Source of the DNA: Salegentibacter agarivorans
GTDB taxonomy: Bacteria > Bacteroidota > Bacteroidia > Flavobacteriales > Flavobacteriaceae
Assembly (NCBI RefSeq): GCF_900113135.1
Contig: NZ_FOOH01000003.1
Coordinates: 143,763-207,762 of the forward strand
Direction: 5' to 3'
Length of the DNA stretch: 64,000 nt
Shown in pieces: positions 43,580 to 51,103 of this stretch (within the stretch, counting starts at the first letter, position 1; the number at the start of each line of letters is the position of its first letter). The notes beneath the pieces were generated by a model. It was not told the origin of the DNA. It saw only the letters and a list, made by a program, of their open reading frames with translations, and did no database searches. The position numbers and the translations under genes are program-made.

Positions 43580-45076
43580 ATGAGAATTTTTTTTTTAATA
43601 GGTTCTTCAGTATCCGCGGTAGGACTTATATTAATTATATTGTGGCGGCCGCATCTATGGTGGATAGCGATTTTATTGCTTCCTATTTATATATTGGGCT
43701 TTAAAGATTATTTTCAAAAAGCAGACAATATTCAGCGTAATTATCCTTTATTTGGTAGGCTTACCAATTTATTAGAAGAACAACGTCACGTTTTGCAAGA
43801 AGCTTTGTTTCTCAACCGCGCCGAAGGTATGCCCTTCAATTGGATCCAAAAGGAAATTGTATATAAGCGGGCCGCAAATGCAAACATGAATCAGCCATTT
43901 GGCACCCAGTTATCTTATGAGAGTACTGGCCGTGAATGGTTTTTGCATTCTACATTTCCCTCAAAGGAATTTCGCGATAATTTTCGTATTAATATTGGAG
44001 GTCCAAATTGTACTAAGCCCTACAGTTCAAGTATTTTGAATTTAGGGGCAATGAGTTATGGCTCTATTAGTAAAAATGCTACCCTGGCTTTTAATGGAGG
44101 GGCTAAAATAGCGGGATTTGCACAAAACACTGGTGAAGGGGGGCTTACACCTTATCATCAAAAATACGGGGCAGATCTAATCTTTCAATTTGGCACCGGA
44201 TATTTTGGATGCCGAAATGCTGAAGGGAATTTTGATGCTGAAAAGTTCACTGAAATAGCCCAGAATGATCTCGTAAAAATGATCGAGATTAAAATCTCAC
44301 AAGGAGCTAAGCCAGGTTTTGGTGCTATACTTCCTGCCAGTAAAAATACCAGGGAGATTTCAGAATATAGGGATATTGAAGCACATACAGAGATTCATTC
44401 CCCGGCGCACCACAGTGCTTTCAGTAACCCTAACGAGTTGCTTAAATTTATCAAAGAATTACGTGATCTTTCCTCTGCAAAACCTATAGGGATTAAACTC
44501 TGTATTGGTTTAAAACTCGAATTTGATGAGATGATTGAAATATTTTCGAAAAATAAAGAAAATAATTTTCCAGATTTTATTGCGGTAGATGGAGCAGAAG
44601 GTGGTTCTGGGGCTGCAAGCATGGATGGATTACATTGGGGCGGAACACCTTTAATTGAGGCGCTCCACTTTGTGGATATAACTTTAAAAAAATATAATCT
44701 GCGCAAACATATTAAGGTTATAGCTGCGGGAAAAATAATTTCTTCTTTCGATATTTATAAAGCATTAGCCGTTGGGGCCGATGCTTGTTACAGTGCCAGG
44801 GGTATGATGTTTGCCCTGGGGTGTGTCCAATCTTTAAAATGCAATTTAAATACCTGCCCTACCGGAATAACCACTATGGATTCAAAGCGGGTAAAGGCTT
44901 TGGTAGTTGAGGATAAGAAACACAAAGTGGCTAATTATCATAAAAACACCATTCAGGGTTTAAAGGAATTGTTACTATCAATGGGTATCTCAGATAGAAA
45001 TGGAATAAACAAAACCAGTATTGTAAGAAAAATTAGTGAGTCGGATAGTAAATCCTATAGTGAACTTTATAAGTGA
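43580..45076 (+). CDS. FMN-binding glutamate synthase-like protein
   Basis: The 498-residue protein has two N-terminal membrane spans (about 3-42) and a GltB-like FMN barrel, with the phosphate-binding block DGAEGGSGAASMDG (about 337-350). The cluster loop reads KCNLNTCPTGITTMD: the third Cys that completes the 3Fe-4S site in full GltB is a Thr. No amidotransferase domain is present. Such stand-alone members are membrane-linked oxidoreductases of uncertain substrate. Confidence 0.85.
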   Translation: MRIFFLIGSSVSAVGLILIILWRPHLWWIAILLLPIYILGFKDYFQKADNIQRNYPLFGRLTNLLEEQRHVLQEALFLNRAEGMPFNWIQKEIVYKRAANANMNQPFGTQLSYESTGREWFLHSTFPSKEFRDNFRINIGGPNCTKPYSSSILNLGAMSYGSISKNATLAFNGGAKIAGFAQNTGEGGLTPYHQKYGADLIFQFGTGYFGCRNAEGNFDAEKFTEIAQNDLVKMIEIKISQGAKPGFGAILPASKNTREISEYRDIEAHTEIHSPAHHSAFSNPNELLKFIKELRDLSSAKPIGIKLCIGLKLEFDEMIEIFSKNKENNFPDFIAVDGAEGGSGAASMDGLHWGGTPLIEALHFVDITLKKYNLRKHIKVIAAGKIISSFDIYKALAVGADACYSARGMMFALGCVQSLKCNLNTCPTGITTMDSKRVKALVVEDKKHKVANYHKNTIQGLKELLLSMGISDRNGINKTSIVRKISESDSKSYSELYK

Positions 45077-45178
45077 TCTTTAATGACTAAAAGTAAATTT
45101 GTAATGGATTACGTAGGTAAACGTAAACATAATTGCAAACGTAAAAAGAATAATCTAATATATGGAAGTTAATTAGAA

Positions 45179-45886
45179 ATGGTGAAGAGAAAAACAGCGA
45201 TGAAAATTCGTAAAGCCCATCGATATCTGGGAATCTTTATAGGCATTCAGTTCTTGATGTGGACTATTAGCGGGATGTATTTTAGCTGGACCGATATCGA
45301 TGAAATTCACGGAGATCACTTTAAAAAATTGCCTCCTGAAACTTCAAATTTTGAAAATCTTGCCGGTATTTCCACGCTCATTCCAGAAATGAAAATTCAT
45401 AGTATTAGTTTAAAAGAAGTTTCGGGAATGCCTTACTATTTTGTAAACAACGAAAAACTGGTACACGCACAAGATGGCAAAGTTATCGATGAAATTTCAG
45501 AAGAAGATGCCAAGAATATTGCGCAACGATATGTAAAAGATGATTTTAAAATAATTTCAGTAGAAAAAATCAACAAAGTCGGGGATCATCATGAATACCG
45601 TAGTGGATCTTTTCCGGCTTATGTTATTAATTATGCCCAACCTAAAAACCTAAAAGCCTATGTGGGTGCTACCGATGCAAGTTTTAAAACGGTACGTTAT
45701 CGCGACTGGCGTTGGTTCGATTTTCTTTGGATGACCCATACCATGGATTACGAAGGAAGGGACGATTTTAATAACCTTATACTACGTATTTTTTCTCTTA
45801 TGGGCCTTATAACGGTCTTGAGCGGTTTTTTACTCTGGTATATTTCATCACCATCAATAAGAAAATTTCAAAAAAAATTCAAATAA
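45179..45886 (+). CDS. PepSY-domain membrane protein
   Basis: The 235-residue protein has a span near residues 14-34 (IFIGIQFLMWTISGMYFSWT), a periplasmic PepSY-like middle and a C-terminal span with RDWRWFDFLWMTHTMDYEGRD before it. A second ATG at 45200 (MKIRKAHRYLG) is also plausible and gives the common family opening. Members accompany copper and iron genes, often as electron-transfer partners. The 102-base gap before it contains two AAACGTAAA words. Confidence 0.8.
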   Translation: MVKRKTAMKIRKAHRYLGIFIGIQFLMWTISGMYFSWTDIDEIHGDHFKKLPPETSNFENLAGISTLIPEMKIHSISLKEVSGMPYYFVNNEKLVHAQDGKVIDEISEEDAKNIAQRYVKDDFKIISVEKINKVGDHHEYRSGSFPAYVINYAQPKNLKAYVGATDASFKTVRYRDWRWFDFLWMTHTMDYEGRDDFNNLILRIFSLMGLITVLSGFLLWYISSPSIRKFQKKFK

Positions 45887-45889
45887 ACC

Positions 45890-45897
45890 TAATTTTG
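45890..45897 (+). promoter_or_regulatory. Bacteroidota -7 box for DUF3347 copy 4
   Basis: TAATTTTG fits TAnnTTTG and lies 26 bases before the ATG at 45924. No -33 TTTG is evident. Confidence 0.35.
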
Positions 45898-45923
45898 AAC
45901 ATTAATAGCGATAAAATCGGAAA

Positions 45924-46496
45924 ATGAAAAAAATAATTAGAAGCATAACAGTTTTAAGTCTCATTGCTGGAAGTTTAGCGATATTCTCCTGTAAAAATGA
46001 CCAAAACACAAAGGATGCCCCAAAGCCTATGCAAAATGAAATGCACCAGCCAAACATTGATGAAAATGCTGAAGCAAAAGGCTATGAGGATGAAGGATTG
46101 CAAGCAGAATTTAAGGATGAAAAAACTGCTGATCTCTATGACCTGTATGTAGCTATTAAAGACGCATTTGTAAATACCAATTCCCAAGCCGCTAGTGCAA
46201 AAGCAGCAGAACTTGCGGAAACGGCAACCAATAAGAAGGGTATAGTGGCTATTGCAAATGAAATTGCAGAAAGCGGTAATATAAATAAGCAGCGGGAAGC
46301 TTTTTCTAAACTTACAGAAGCTATGGAACCTGTTTTAAGGAATGCATTAGCCTCTGGAGAAATCTATAAGCAATACTGCCCCATGGCTTTTGAAGGAAAA
46401 GGAGACTATTGGTATTCAAATTCAAAAGATATTTTTAATCCATATTACGGAAATAAAATGTTGAAATGTGGTAGAGTTCAAGAAACAATCAAATAA
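45924..46496 (+). CDS. DUF3347 lipoprotein (stand-alone copy 4)
   Basis: The 190-residue protein has a lipobox (SLAIFSC, Cys 23), a polar spacer and the DUF3347 domain with CPMAFEGKGDYW and NPYYGNKMLKCGRV. It is most like the copy at 34475 in its CPMAF block. It follows the PepSY gene and precedes a decayed HMA-AraC regulator, repeating the regulator/DUF3347 neighbourhood seen at 33.8-35.0 kb. Confidence 0.87.
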   Translation: MKKIIRSITVLSLIAGSLAIFSCKNDQNTKDAPKPMQNEMHQPNIDENAEAKGYEDEGLQAEFKDEKTADLYDLYVAIKDAFVNTNSQAASAKAAELAETATNKKGIVAIANEIAESGNINKQREAFSKLTEAMEPVLRNALASGEIYKQYCPMAFEGKGDYWYSNSKDIFNPYYGNKMLKCGRVQETIK

Positions 46497-46577
46497 GCGT
46501 AAGAATAACTTGCTTGGTTTTCGCACCTTGTAGGTTGTTCAAAAGTTTTTGGGTCAAAGTAAATAAAGGGTGCATAA

Positions 46578-47115
46578 ATAAACGTGGTGTGCTAGAGGTG
46601 CTTATAGTGGTAAAAGAAATTTTTAATAATTTGAATATTCCTTTTTCCGTGGTAAACCTTTGTGAGGCCATTATAGAAAGGAAGCTCTCTGCTGTTGAGA
46701 AAGAGCAACTATAAACAGAATTTGAAAAATTAGGGTTCGAGATCATTGAAAGCCGTAATGAAAAATTAATTAGATAAAATCCTTAATTACTAAAAAGGTT
46801 TATTCAAAAGACACCGCAAACGATAAATTTTCAACTATGCCTAGCTCGCACCTGCACTTCGATTATAGACATATAACCCACATCTTTACAGATAGGGAGG
46901 GACAGAGTATTCAGCAGCTTTACATCTCGGTTCGAATTGAACGCGTAAAAGAACTTTTAAATTACGATGATTGGAGTATCGCGATGATTGCAGATAACCT
47001 TGGATATTCCACAGCCGCCTATCTTTCAACTTCATTTAAAAAGGCAACTGGGCTTTCCCCTTCAGGTTATAGGAAGTTACAAGTAAAAGACCGGAAAAGT
47101 ATAAATATGGTCTAA
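46578..47115 (+). pseudogene. Decayed HMA-like/AraC regulator (relative 3)
   Basis: At 46578-46601 the frame reads INVVC, then TAG, then RC, the remains of the KNMVCxRC motif. A frameshift follows and the next frame gives VLIVVKEIFNN...LSAVEKEQL, stop, then TEFEKLGFEIIESRNEKLI. The middle is missing. From 46837 an AraC HTH remnant is open (SIQQLYISVRIERVKELL, YSTAAYLSTSFKKATGLS). The 46837-47115 part could still be translated alone, but it lacks the sensor. Confidence 0.75.
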
Positions 47116-47193
47116 GTTTCCCTTGGTATGGAAGTTTAACAGGGTTAGCTTGTTCAAGGGGCTACTTAGGTCAAATAAAATAAAGCATAAAAT

Positions 47194-48201
47194 ATGAACA
47201 TTCTTTCAATCTTAGGCATAATTATTTATCTATTAATTGTGTTAGATGTTATTCAAACAACTCTTTCCTTGCAGGGTGGGGGGTGGTTAACCAGCCGGTT
47301 TTCCCATTTTTTCTGGAAAGGATTTTTAAATATTTCTGGCAAAGACGGAAGCTCAAAATTTTTAAGTCATGCAGGTTATATCCTGCTTATTGCAATTGTA
47401 ATAATTTGGGTCTTTGCCCTGTGGAGTAGTATGGTGTTGATTTTATATTCCAATCCTGGATCAATAATTCAAAGTTCCACCAAGACCACCGCAGGATTAT
47501 GGGAGGTAATATATTATAGCGGTTTTACCCTCTCCACTCTGGGCGTTGGTGATTTTATAGCGGCAGGAAATTATTGGAGGCTACTAACCACTATTTATTC
47601 CTTTACAGGTCTTATTCTTCTTACTATGTCGGTAACTTATTTTATTCCCGTTCTTTCAGCAGTTATAGACCAACAAAAATTGGGGATAAAACTTAGTACC
47701 TTAGGAAGCACACCGCAAGAAATTGTACTTAATTCCTGGAATAAAAAAGACTTTTCAAGACTGACGAATAAAATTGATGATATATCCGACTCTATTATTA
47801 AATACAGCCAGCATCATAGAACATATCCGGTTATTCATTATTTCCACAACCCAAATCAAAGTAACAATGTAGTTTTGCAACTGGCGCGCCTATACGAGGC
47901 ATTAGTTATCCTTACCCATAAAATAAAAAAGGAAAAACAGCCCCCCTTAGAAGATATTCGGCCTTTGATTGTAGCTTTTGAAAATTATTTTAAAATTATA
48001 TCTGAAGTTACCCATATCAATATTAAAGAAAAAAATACTGCAAAAATTTCGGTTGCAATTTTGCAGGAACACGGCTTGGTGTCTACCACTATAGAACAAA
48101 AAGATATAGAAGAAAAATTTATGAAAAAACGTAGATTTTTCAAGACCTTATTATTGCAGGATGGCTGGAAATGGACACAATTAGAAGAAAAAAAGCCTTA
48201 A
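47194..48201 (+). CDS. Potassium channel-like membrane protein
   Basis: The 335-residue protein has spans at about 4-24 and 66-88, a pore region with the filter-like SGFTLSTLGVGDF (about 110-122), and a span at about 133-156. The remaining 180 residues are cytoplasmic and helical with no RCK Rossmann motif. This fits a two-TM ion channel of the Ion_trans_2 type. K+ is the guessed ion, since TLGVGD matches the K+ filter. Confidence 0.8.
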   Translation: MNILSILGIIIYLLIVLDVIQTTLSLQGGGWLTSRFSHFFWKGFLNISGKDGSSKFLSHAGYILLIAIVIIWVFALWSSMVLILYSNPGSIIQSSTKTTAGLWEVIYYSGFTLSTLGVGDFIAAGNYWRLLTTIYSFTGLILLTMSVTYFIPVLSAVIDQQKLGIKLSTLGSTPQEIVLNSWNKKDFSRLTNKIDDISDSIIKYSQHHRTYPVIHYFHNPNQSNNVVLQLARLYEALVILTHKIKKEKQPPLEDIRPLIVAFENYFKIISEVTHINIKEKNTAKISVAILQEHGLVSTTIEQKDIEEKFMKKRRFFKTLLLQDGWKWTQLEEKKP

Positions 48202-48314
48202 AATTTTAAGGACTTTGTTAAATACCTTTAAAATTGAAAGATCTTAGCATAATTTTAAAACCCACTTTGGTTTTTAGTTTATAATTTCGACATAAACCAT
48301 TAAAAATCAATATT

Positions 48315-48635
48315 ATGAGAAATGAAAAATTAATTAATGCACTTGGAAATTGTATTAACCATTGCAATTATTGTGCTGATGCCTGTCTTGATGAAGACAA
48401 TGTAAAGATGATGAAAGATTGCATTAGAATTGACAGGGTATGTGCTGAAGCCTGTGCTGCTTTAAATCAAATTTTAGCCACGAGTTATAGCGATGTGAAT
48501 GCCCTGGTTGAATATTGTAAAAAGGTATGTCAGGATTGTGCAGATGAATGCGATAAGCATGATCATCAACACTGCAAGGATTGTGCGCAGGCTTGTAGAG
48601 AATGTGTAGAAGCTTGTGAAGCTTATCTGGCTTAA
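48315..48635 (+). CDS. Four-helix-bundle copper-storage protein (Csp/DUF326-like)
   Basis: The 106-residue protein has 16 cysteines spread at i, i+3/i+4 spacing in four helices (for example CINHCNYCADAC, CKKVCQDCADEC, CKDCAQACRECVEAC). This is the pattern of cytosolic copper-storage proteins, whose Cys line the bundle core and bind many Cu(I). It has no signal peptide, so storage would be in the cytoplasm. A terminator follows 12 bases later. Confidence 0.88.
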   Translation: MRNEKLINALGNCINHCNYCADACLDEDNVKMMKDCIRIDRVCAEACAALNQILATSYSDVNALVEYCKKVCQDCADECDKHDHQHCKDCAQACRECVEACEAYLA

Positions 48636-48646
48636 TTGTAACTGGG

Positions 48647-48670
48647 ACCCGGTTTAGGCCGGGTTTTTAT
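48647..48670 (+). terminator. Terminator after Csp-like gene
   Basis: The stem ACCCGG/CCGGGT with loop TTTAGG is followed by TTTTATTT. It starts 12 bases after the stop codon. Confidence 0.75.
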
Positions 48671-48717
48671 TTACGATTTAGCAGGCTATGTTAGTTTTTG
48701 AACCTATTTGAAAACTA

Positions 48718-48875
48718 CCTCAATGTTTTTGAGGTCGCAACTGGTCAATTGCCAGTTTGATGCTCTTAATCTATAATATTTTGTGCTTTCGCAGTCCTTA
48801 AAAACTACTCTTTCCTTTCACTTTCATATATGCGTTTAAAGTAATTTCAGGGCGGTTTTTTGCCTGAGGTTACTT
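48718..48875. other. Non-coding stretch with three hairpins
   Basis: In the 335-base gap (48636-48970) I see CCTCAA/TTGAGG at 48718-48734, AACTGG/CCAGTT at 48739-48757 and a longer imperfect stem AGTAATTTCAGGGC/GCCTGAGGTTACTT at 48840-48875. No open frame spans it. It may hold a small RNA or simply several terminators; nothing decides. Confidence 0.3.
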
Positions 48876-48970
48876 AATAAAATTAGGACGATCATATCTT
48901 TTGATTCTTAGCTAATTATAAGAAATAACTCTTAACTGGACAATTTTACCAATCATATAAATATAATATA

Positions 48971-49135
48971 ATGAGTGCAAATAGAAGAGATAGAAGAAAA
49001 AATAAAAACCGGAAAAAGACAAAATACAAGAAAGATACTATTTCTAAAAAAGATAAAATTTATGGTATTCTTGCTTTGGTTATTTTATTTTTCGCAGCCT
49101 TATTTGCTGCCATTTCTTTTGCTTTTATGGCTTAG
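48971..49135 (+). CDS. 54-residue basic single-span membrane protein
   Basis: The short frame MSANRRDRRKNKNRKKTKYKK... has a very basic N-terminal half and one C-terminal span (YGILALVILFFAALFAAISF). It is unrelated to anything I recognise. Composition and a clear start and stop support a real gene, though nothing confirms translation. It lies just before repeat copy 2. Confidence 0.45.
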   Translation: MSANRRDRRKNKNRKKTKYKKDTISKKDKIYGILALVILFFAALFAAISFAFMA

Positions 49136-49175
49136 AGTATATATTTAAAACCTAAATTATGATTAATACTCTTTA

Positions 49176-49406
49176 TCGAGTTATCAATTTAAGTTCCATT
49201 TTAAATGACCAGAATAATGCGGGTACTTCTAAATAATTTAAGATGTTTGGGCCTAATGAATTTACCTTAAAGACATATTTATATTATATTATGCCACTAA
49301 TCCACGAATACTTTCTACAATTTATTGGTGGATTCGTGGCTCCTTTGCGCATTTTTGGGCAGACTAAGAATATTCTATGGTCCCGGTAATTAACTTTATA
49401 ACTCCA
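49176..49406. repeat. 231-bp direct repeat, copy 2
   Basis: This matches 42644-42874 over its full length at roughly 95% by eye. The changed base in CCACTAAT still allows a G-U pair with ATTGGTGG in RNA. The right end runs straight into a decayed HMA-AraC regulator, so the copies share their position directly ahead of a gene start. Confidence 0.85.
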
Positions 49407-49412
49407 ACTCTT

Positions 49413-49962
49413 TATATTAAAAATATGGTGTGTGCACGCTGTATAAGCTCAGTCGCGTTTATCTTAGATAAGTTGAAAATTTCTTACAGTGTCATCAAAC
49501 TGGGTGAAGTATATTTAGAATAAGAATTAAATGAACAAACAAAAACCTTTTGAAAAAAGAACTTCGGAATTCTGGTTTTAGTCTAAAAACCGATCGAAAA
49601 AGTCAACTCATTGAACAAATGAAAAGCCTGGTAGTGGAAAAAATTCACCACTCCAATAAGTTTTTCGATATAAAATGGCCAGAATTTATAAGTGAAAAAT
49701 TACATCTTAACTATAAGTACCTTAGCTCTTTTTTTCTGCTGTAGAAGGCATAGCATTTGAGTTATACATCATCAACCAGAAAATTGAATGTGTTAAAGAA
49801 TTCATTGATTATTATAAATTGACTTTAAGTGAGATAGTTTTTAAACTAGATTATAGTAGCGTTGCCTATTTAAGCAATCAGTTCAAAAAAGTAATGGGAA
49901 TAGCACCCACGCAGTTTAAGAAATCTGTGGACAAACACCGAAAGTCATTGGATGAGATTTGA
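49413..49962 (+). pseudogene. Decayed HMA-like/AraC regulator (relative 4)
   Basis: The frame YIKNMVCARCISSVAFILDKL stops at a TAA soon after KLGEVYLE. A second frame holds SQLIEQMKSLVVEKI and YKYLSSFF. A T-run at about 49730 then has one T fewer than needed to read on into SAVEGIAFELY. The third frame ends with LTLSEIVFKLDYSSVAYLSNQFKKVMGIAP, an AraC HTH. At least one stop and two frameshifts mean it is dead. Confidence 0.8.
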
Positions 49963-50081
49963 TTAAAGGATTTTAAAAACCAAGGATTGTTTAAAAGTTT
50001 ACAGTTATTTGCATTATTATTCAAGTATTTTGTTAAATCATACGATAAATATATAATTGTTGTTACTTTGAGTAAAAAAAG

Positions 50082-50370
50082 ATGAGCCTAGAAATAACTT
50101 CTCCACGGAATGAAGGGGACAAGAAGCAAATATCGTCTTCCAAGGAAACAATATAATAATTCGGACGGCTTTAAGGCAATAAGCAAAATTCTGTCTCTTG
50201 CGGAAAGCGGGGTACGACTGAAAATCCTATTCCTGTTGAACATAGAGAATGAATTGTGCCCTTGCGATATAGCTGACATTCTTAAAATGAGTGTTCCCGC
50301 CGTATCTCAGAATATCTGTCTTGACACTAATTGCTGGAACAAGCGATATGGAAATTTAGCAAACAAATAA
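50082..50370 (+). pseudogene. Truncated ArsR-family repressor remnant
   Basis: The frame from 50082 (MSLEITSPRNEGDKK) ends after 24 codons. An overlapping frame from about 50110 then shows SGVRLKILFLLNIENELCPCDIADILKMSVPAVSQ, the metal-sensing CPCD and the first part of the recognition helix of ArsR-type regulators. After AVSQ the expected HLRKLKD is lost and unrelated sequence follows to the stop. It is a dead regulator of an arsenic- or mercury-type cassette. Confidence 0.7.
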
Positions 50371-50409
50371 CACAACACGTTATAAGGTAACCGACAAAAG
50401 AAAAAGTTA

Positions 50410-50595
50410 ATGGAAACTACTATATTAAAATCAGAAATCACCTATCCTGAATGTGGGCAAAAAAAGAGAAGTAATGTTAGTAGAATCTTGCCAATTTTTT
50501 ACGAGGGTGGGAATTGTAAAACGGTTTTAAAACCAAAAGGAGGTATTTGTTGTGTTTACTGTTCATACCGAACTGAATCTTGCCCACCAATTTAA
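50410..50595 (+). pseudogene. Degenerate GDCCVxC-type small protein
   Basis: The 61-residue frame keeps ILKSEITYPECGQKK, NCKTVLKPKGG and CCVYCSYRTESCPPI, which are features of GDCCVxC-domain (seleno)proteins found beside merT-type genes. GDCC has become GICC, and CPxCG has become YPECG with one Cys lost. It may still be expressed, but the key motif is altered. Together with the ArsR remnant it points to a lost mer/ars cassette. Confidence 0.55.
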
Positions 50596-50650
50596 AAAAA
50601 TAATAGAGGCTGATGGTTTACTTTGCATACCCTGTGCATGCATATTTAAT

Positions 50651-50658
50651 TATCTTTG
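50651..50658 (+). promoter_or_regulatory. Bacteroidota -7 box before DUF6660 gene
   Basis: TATCTTTG matches TAnnTTTG, with a TTTG 25 bases upstream at 50622-50625 as a loosely spaced -33 element. Transcription would begin only a few bases before the ATG at 50672, which argues against the in-frame GTG at 50663. Confidence 0.5.
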
Positions 50659-50671
50659 TAATGTGAAAATA

Positions 50672-50989
50672 ATGGCACTCATATTATCGCTTTATGTACT
50701 CGGGCTTAATTTATTAGCCTGTAATGATAATGATACTTCACAATTGAATTCTGATTCAGAAGTAACAGTGATTGCTGCCCAGGATTTAGATTTCGACCAT
50801 TCACATGATAAAGTAGTGGATTTATGCCCTCCTTTTTGTAGTTGTCATTGCTGCCATGTGCATACAGTAGATTTTGGTTCTTCAAATTTCAAAGCTTTGA
50901 TTGCGGAAATTCCATCAAAAGCTTTTCTTCATTTTGATAGTTCAGTGGAAGAACCTATACTTTCCTTTTTAGATCCTCCAAAAGTTTAA
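50672..50989 (+). CDS. DUF6660-like small exported Cys/His-rich protein
   Basis: The 105-residue protein starts with a signal or lipobox-like peptide (MALILSLYVLGLNLLAC) and has a His/Cys stretch LDFDHSHDKVVDLCPPFCSCHCCHVHTVDF, ending with DPPKV-type residues. This pattern fits DUF6660, which sits before CzcA/CusA pumps in flavobacteria. Frames that extend further upstream are excluded by the promoter box. It parallels the HYC_CC_PP gene before cusA. Confidence 0.72.
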   Translation: MALILSLYVLGLNLLACNDNDTSQLNSDSEVTVIAAQDLDFDHSHDKVVDLCPPFCSCHCCHVHTVDFGSSNFKALIAEIPSKAFLHFDSSVEEPILSFLDPPKV

Positions 50990-51101
50990 TTCAGTTTTTT
51001 TATAGGATAGTTATATCTGAAGTCCTATAACTTCTTCAGACCAGTATATCGACTCTCTCTACTTAGGGAATATCGAGATGTTTAACTGAATTAATTTTTT
51101 T
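50985..51101 (+). promoter_or_regulatory. Structured leader/attenuator candidate before czcA-tolC
   Basis: An 11-bp perfect stem TTAATTCAGTT (50986-50996) / AACTGAATTAA (51084-51094) closes the whole intergenic stretch. An inner 8-bp hairpin TTATAGGA/TCCTATAA lies at 51000-51030, and T7 follows directly. The U-run ends 2 bases before the pump's ATG, so folding would cut transcription or hide the start. It may be a terminator of the DUF6660 mRNA or a metal-responsive switch. Confidence 0.5.
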
Positions 51102-51103
51102 AT

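Noticed and set aside
42644..49406. Repeat pair read as a composite transposon
   Set aside because: No transposase or integrase lies between or inside the copies, and no target duplication could be recognised.
50985..51101. Known NiCo (czcD) riboswitch
   Set aside because: The four-way junction and conserved sequence of that class are not visible; only simple nested stems are seen.
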